In this document: positions 61,071 through 64,000 of the stretch, piece by piece
Numbering within the stretch: position 1 is the first letter of the stretch
How the letters are laid out: each line of letters starts with the position of its first letter
NCBI GenBank assembly: GCA_016183065.1
Contig: JACPFF010000026.1
Location: 7,545 to 71,544, forward strand
Source of the DNA: Deltaproteobacteria bacterium
Lineage (GTDB): Bacteria > UBA10199 > GCA-002796325 > JACPFF01
Reading direction: 5' to 3'
Length of the DNA stretch: 64,000 nucleotides
The notes under the pieces: generated by a model
The model's database searches: none
Seen by the model: only the letters and a program-made list of their open reading frames with translations
What the model was told of the DNA's origin: nothing
Program-made: the position numbers and the translations under genes

Positions 61071-62591
61071 ATGAACATGTGGCAGGCAATTGTCGCATCG
61101 TTTCTGGCGAACGTGGCGTGGGGAACCACCTTCTTTGCGAGCAAGGTTTTGTTGGCGGATTTTTCTCCGCACTTTATCCTGGTCGCTCGATTTGGTTTGG
61201 CCTCACTCATGTTTGCGTGCTTTCTCCTTGTACAGCAGAGTGGACGTGCTTTTTTCCGGCAGATCTCACGTGCCAATTGGATAAACCTCGGTGTCTATTC
61301 CTTACTTGTGATTCCAGGTACCTATCTCCCACAACTGATTGGTCTACAATATATCGCCAGTAGTGAGGCGGCCATTATCTGTCACGTGAGTCCAGTGATT
61401 ACGGCACTGTTCGCCATGATGATATTACACGAGGGAATCTCGAAACGACGATTCCTCGGTTTTGTATGCACTCTGCTCGCATCAGTCTTTTTCTTGACCA
61501 TACCAACCGAGGTCAACCGCTATGGATTGGTGCTCAATCTGCTCTCGGCCACCTCGCTGGCGGCAAGCGCCATTTGGCTGCGGGCCCAATTAACTGCTAT
61601 CCCTGCACATATTACCACGCTGGTCTCTTTCGCCATCGGACTCCCTTTTCTCCTCTTGTGGCAGACACCGCAAAGTTATTTGTGGCAATTCGCACATGTC
61701 ACCATGTCACACGTAGTCGCATTCCTGTACTTGAGTCTCGTGTGTACTGTGTTCAGTTTTTATGCCTGGAATTGGGCTACGAGCCGTATCCCCGCGGTTA
61801 TTTCTGCGACCGCCATGGCCGTCAAGTTGCCAATAGCCATCATTTTAGGAACGATCCTGCTGGCGGAATCGTTTCCGGAAACATATGTTTTTGCAGCAAG
61901 CGGATTATTCGTGGGCGCCTTCCTTGTCGTTTATCAACCGCAGCGATATCATCTCAAAAAATTCTCCCCTGATCTCATCATTGAAATCATCAAATTGTGC
62001 AACATGCGCGTTGGGGGGTGTTATTCGGAAAATCGCTTCACTCGAGAGACAACCTTGAGTGAGGATGAACTGCTCCGACTCGCTGAGCAACGAAAAATCC
62101 TTCCGCAGGAAACCCTCGTACAATATCTCAACGCATGCCAGCCTGGACAACGCGTGGCGCTGCGTGGTGGCGAGTTAACTTTGTATCCGGCGTTGGGGAA
62201 AATTTTACGACCGTTTGCAGAACGTGGTGTCCGGTTTATCCTGGAGACCAATGGATTGTGGATGTTGAGAGACAATGGTCCCAAGCTCCATGAGTGGTGT
62301 ACTTTGCCAAACTTGGAGATCAAACTTTCCACAGGTCCCATGCATAACACTTCTCTGCAACTCATTACAAAAGCGCTTGAAGTCGTTCCCCGCCCGGCAT
62401 TGTCGTTCGCCATTACGACTCTCACTCAGAAAGAATGCCTGACGTTTGCGAAGAACATGCATATTCCGGTGGCAGCAACCATTTATTGGCAACGATTGGT
62501 GGAAAGCGTGCACGCCCTTGAAGTTGAGTGCGACGCCGTTGTGCAAGTGGATGGGCGGCTCATTAAGGATTTTGCCTGTTATGAAGTATAA
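61071..62591 (+). CDS. EamA/DMT transporter fused to a degenerate radical-SAM-like domain
   Basis: Residues about 1-295 form ten membrane helices of two EamA repeats (WGTTFFASKVLLADFSP, then GTILLAESFPETYV). The last 205 residues look like a radical SAM half-barrel: LCNMRVGGCYSEN at the cluster site, RGGELTLYPAL as the GGE motif and FILETNGLWM. A true site would be CxxxCxxC; here the middle Cys is Val (codon GTT at 62010-62012). No stop or frameshift separates the parts. The domain may have lost the [4Fe-4S] cluster and serve in substrate recognition. The end overlaps the next gene by 11 bases. Confidence 0.72.
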   Translation: MNMWQAIVASFLANVAWGTTFFASKVLLADFSPHFILVARFGLASLMFACFLLVQQSGRAFFRQISRANWINLGVYSLLVIPGTYLPQLIGLQYIASSEAAIICHVSPVITALFAMMILHEGISKRRFLGFVCTLLASVFFLTIPTEVNRYGLVLNLLSATSLAASAIWLRAQLTAIPAHITTLVSFAIGLPFLLLWQTPQSYLWQFAHVTMSHVVAFLYLSLVCTVFSFYAWNWATSRIPAVISATAMAVKLPIAIILGTILLAESFPETYVFAASGLFVGAFLVVYQPQRYHLKKFSPDLIIEIIKLCNMRVGGCYSENRFTRETTLSEDELLRLAEQRKILPQETLVQYLNACQPGQRVALRGGELTLYPALGKILRPFAERGVRFILETNGLWMLRDNGPKLHEWCTLPNLEIKLSTGPMHNTSLQLITKALEVVPRPALSFAITTLTQKECLTFAKNMHIPVAATIYWQRLVESVHALEVECDAVVQVDGRLIKDFACYEV

Positions 62592-63750
62592 AATACTCAT
62601 GTTGTGTGTTGGATGGCATTTGCTCTTCCCTTTCAGCCTTTGGGGGGAGGAGAAGCCTATTCAAGTCAAGCCCACAATAAAGATCGCAGTGATTGCGAAT
62701 TTTTCGGTGCCGAATCCGAGCACCAGCAATCCCTACGGTGGTCATTTCCTTAATGGTGTACAAATCGCTATTGATGAATACAACACACGGTCAGACAGCA
62801 AATTTCAGATTCAACTGGTGACCATTGATCACGGAGATGTAAAGATGCGGGCACTGGACGCGGTGCAAAAGGGAGTAGAATTGCAAACACTGGGCGCCAT
62901 CGGCTTTGCCTATTCCGATTATGCCATGCTGGCAACACTGGCAGCCGATCAAAAACAGTATCCGATCATCACCCCATCAGCCACTGCGGACAACCTTGCT
63001 CAAAAATCTTCGTACCTGTTCCAAGCCAGTTTTAATGATTCCGCTCAGGGAACGGTCTTGGCACAGTACGCCGCTGAGACTCTCGCTGACAAGCGTGTTG
63101 CCATTATTGAGGCAACGGATTGCACATATTGTCTTTCCCTCTCGGAAGCATTCCAAAAAGCATTTGCAAAGAGGACGGGGATATCAAATGTCTACCACAT
63201 TGCTGAGGAGGATCGACGGTTTCAACCACTCCTCAAACAAATTATTGATGTTGGATTCAAGGCTATCATGTTACCCCTCCATGGCTTCCAATGCGGGGCT
63301 ATTGTTCGTGAAGCCATTGCCATGGGGTATCAAGGGGTTTTCTTGGTCGGGGATGGTTGGGGCGGGGATGCCGTGTCGCTGGTTACGATTCCACAAGGCT
63401 CCGCCGTACAGGTTTTTTCAACTTCTCAGTGGACAGCACAGCTCTTCAATCCACGTAATCAACAGTTCGTTCGCGCGTACCATACGACCTTTGGAAAGAA
63501 CCCTAATAACTCAAGTGCGCTTTCTTATGATGCGGCGCAATTCTTATTGAGAGCAGTCGACAGCCTTTCTCCCACAAGCCCTCTGACGAAGGAAGCGCTG
63601 CATCAAGCTCTGGTTCACGTGAGCCAGTTTGAGACCCTGGAAGGGCGTGCCCTTCGTCGTGACGGCAAAACGGTTAAACCCGTGGTACTTTTCCAACATG
63701 CCGCAGCAGGCACACGGCTGGTGAAAGTTATCCAACCACACTACCAATGA
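62581..63750 (+). CDS. Periplasmic binding protein, Leu/Ile/Val (type I) family
   Basis: The start at 62581 overlaps the preceding stop region; the signal peptide ends near FSLWGEEK. The type I periplasmic-binding fold is clear: IAVIANFSVPNPSTSNPYGG, then GAIGFAYSDYAMLATLAAD, IITPSATADNL, and FGKNPNNSSALSYDAAQFLLRA. It probably binds an amino acid or small amide, either for uptake or for sensing. No ABC permease or ATPase follows within the window; the four-base overlapping small membrane protein gene comes next. Confidence 0.87.
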   Translation: MKYKILMLCVGWHLLFPFSLWGEEKPIQVKPTIKIAVIANFSVPNPSTSNPYGGHFLNGVQIAIDEYNTRSDSKFQIQLVTIDHGDVKMRALDAVQKGVELQTLGAIGFAYSDYAMLATLAADQKQYPIITPSATADNLAQKSSYLFQASFNDSAQGTVLAQYAAETLADKRVAIIEATDCTYCLSLSEAFQKAFAKRTGISNVYHIAEEDRRFQPLLKQIIDVGFKAIMLPLHGFQCGAIVREAIAMGYQGVFLVGDGWGGDAVSLVTIPQGSAVQVFSTSQWTAQLFNPRNQQFVRAYHTTFGKNPNNSSALSYDAAQFLLRAVDSLSPTSPLTKEALHQALVHVSQFETLEGRALRRDGKTVKPVVLFQHAAAGTRLVKVIQPHYQ

Positions 63751-63881
63751 AACGATCATTTGCTCACACAGTCTTTGGCAACAGTCTTCGCACACAATGG
63801 AACATGCTTTTTTTGTCAGTGATGGCGCTTCTGCTTCTTTCGAGCGGTGTCGGCTGTTATTATACACGACGCCATAAGTAA
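63747..63881 (+). CDS. Small single-helix membrane protein
   Basis: ATG overlaps the binding-protein stop (ATGA). 44 residues: basic N-terminus, a hydrophobic helix (MLFLSVMALLLLSSGVG) with a Cys, then YYTRRHK. It is short for any known family. Translational coupling supports that it is real. It may be a lipoprotein-like or transporter-accessory peptide. Confidence 0.5.
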   Translation: MKRSFAHTVFGNSLRTQWNMLFLSVMALLLLSSGVGCYYTRRHK

Positions 63882-63961
63882 TTGCCGATATATTTAGGAT
63901 GTGTTATGCCGGGGCATGACATTAAAAATAACCGTCCCGCACGCGGGATTAATATTACAGG

Positions 63962-64000
63962 ATGAAATTCGACGATCTGAAGATGCCCGTTACGATCATC
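63962..64000 (+). CDS. Start of a coding region cut by the window edge
   Basis: An ATG opens a frame of 13 codons (MKFDDLKMPVTII) that is still open at the window end. A short hairpin TCCCG-CACG-CGGGA lies at 63933-63946 just upstream. Too little is visible to name the product. Confidence 0.3.
   Translation, partial: MKFDDLKMPVTII

Noticed and set aside
1-64000. CRISPR array or phage structural genes
   Set aside because: No series of regularly spaced short repeats and no phage capsid, tail or terminase genes were seen.

Overview
The window reads as one chromosomal segment of an uncultured-type, respiratory, Gram-negative bacterium with a Deltaproteobacteria-like gene set (Desulfobacterota, Myxococcota or a related candidate lineage; this placement is inference). 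The grounds are many multihaem c cytochromes, a CcmE with the CxxxY haem-binding variant, a Rieske/cytochrome b complex fused to a dihaem cytochrome c, a hydrogenase-like complex without nickel ligands, long lipoproteins, hybrid histidine kinases and sigma-54 control.

Layout. 1-2161: last two genes of an energy-converting hydrogenase-related (complex I-like) operon, large subunit cut by the window edge. 2554-6710: a GH17-GT2 glucan synthase and an ACR3 arsenite exporter whose 3' end is invaded by a 182-bp MITE-like element. 6804-7786: a tRNA-Arg with a duplicated 5' segment beside a truncated four-helix-bundle gene and a decayed serine recombinase. 7929-13059: a large Cys-rich lipoprotein and a pentahaem cytochrome/Rieske/cytochrome b operon. 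13235-18960: an interrupted methyltransferase, a DUF819 transporter, a VanX-like dipeptidase, a hybrid histidine kinase and a mini-DHp protein. 19054-27508: CPA2 antiporter, secreted proteins, peroxiredoxin, small cytochrome, lipoprotein, RlmI-type methyltransferase and a CDP-alcohol phosphatidyltransferase. 27515-35283: two large multihaem cytochromes divergent from a ccmE/ccmF-H operon that would serve their maturation.

The most interesting part is 35322-53940. A tightly overlapping minus-strand operon of about 16 kb (51646 down to 35322) carries a NusG-type antiterminator, alpha/beta hydrolase, two MATE-like exporters, two exported beta-repeat proteins, two acyl-CoA dehydrogenase-like proteins, three KAS III-like proteins, an acyl carrier protein, an ATP-grasp ligase, two fold-III PLP decarboxylase-like proteins and a phosphopantetheinyl transferase. 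I recognise no known pathway with this set. Each enzyme family occurs as an intact copy plus one lacking key catalytic residues, and the two PLP proteins lack complementary halves of the active site. A near-perfect sigma-54 promoter (51749-51765) with an upstream 24-bp palindrome (51827-51850) precedes the operon. The adjacent NtrC-type activator (52400-53809) has the same promoter/palindrome arrangement before its own gene, so a self-reinforcing activator circuit is likely. A mini-DHp protein, a methyltransferase and a hybrid kinase complete the signalling block.

57727-64000 holds a DUF4143-type ATPase with a palindrome at its start, then an operon of ATP-grasp ligase, GNAT acetyltransferase, an EamA transporter fused to a radical-SAM-like domain lacking one cluster cysteine, a periplasmic binding protein and a small membrane protein. 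Short ORFs, starts and regulatory sites were read by eye; no homology search was possible.
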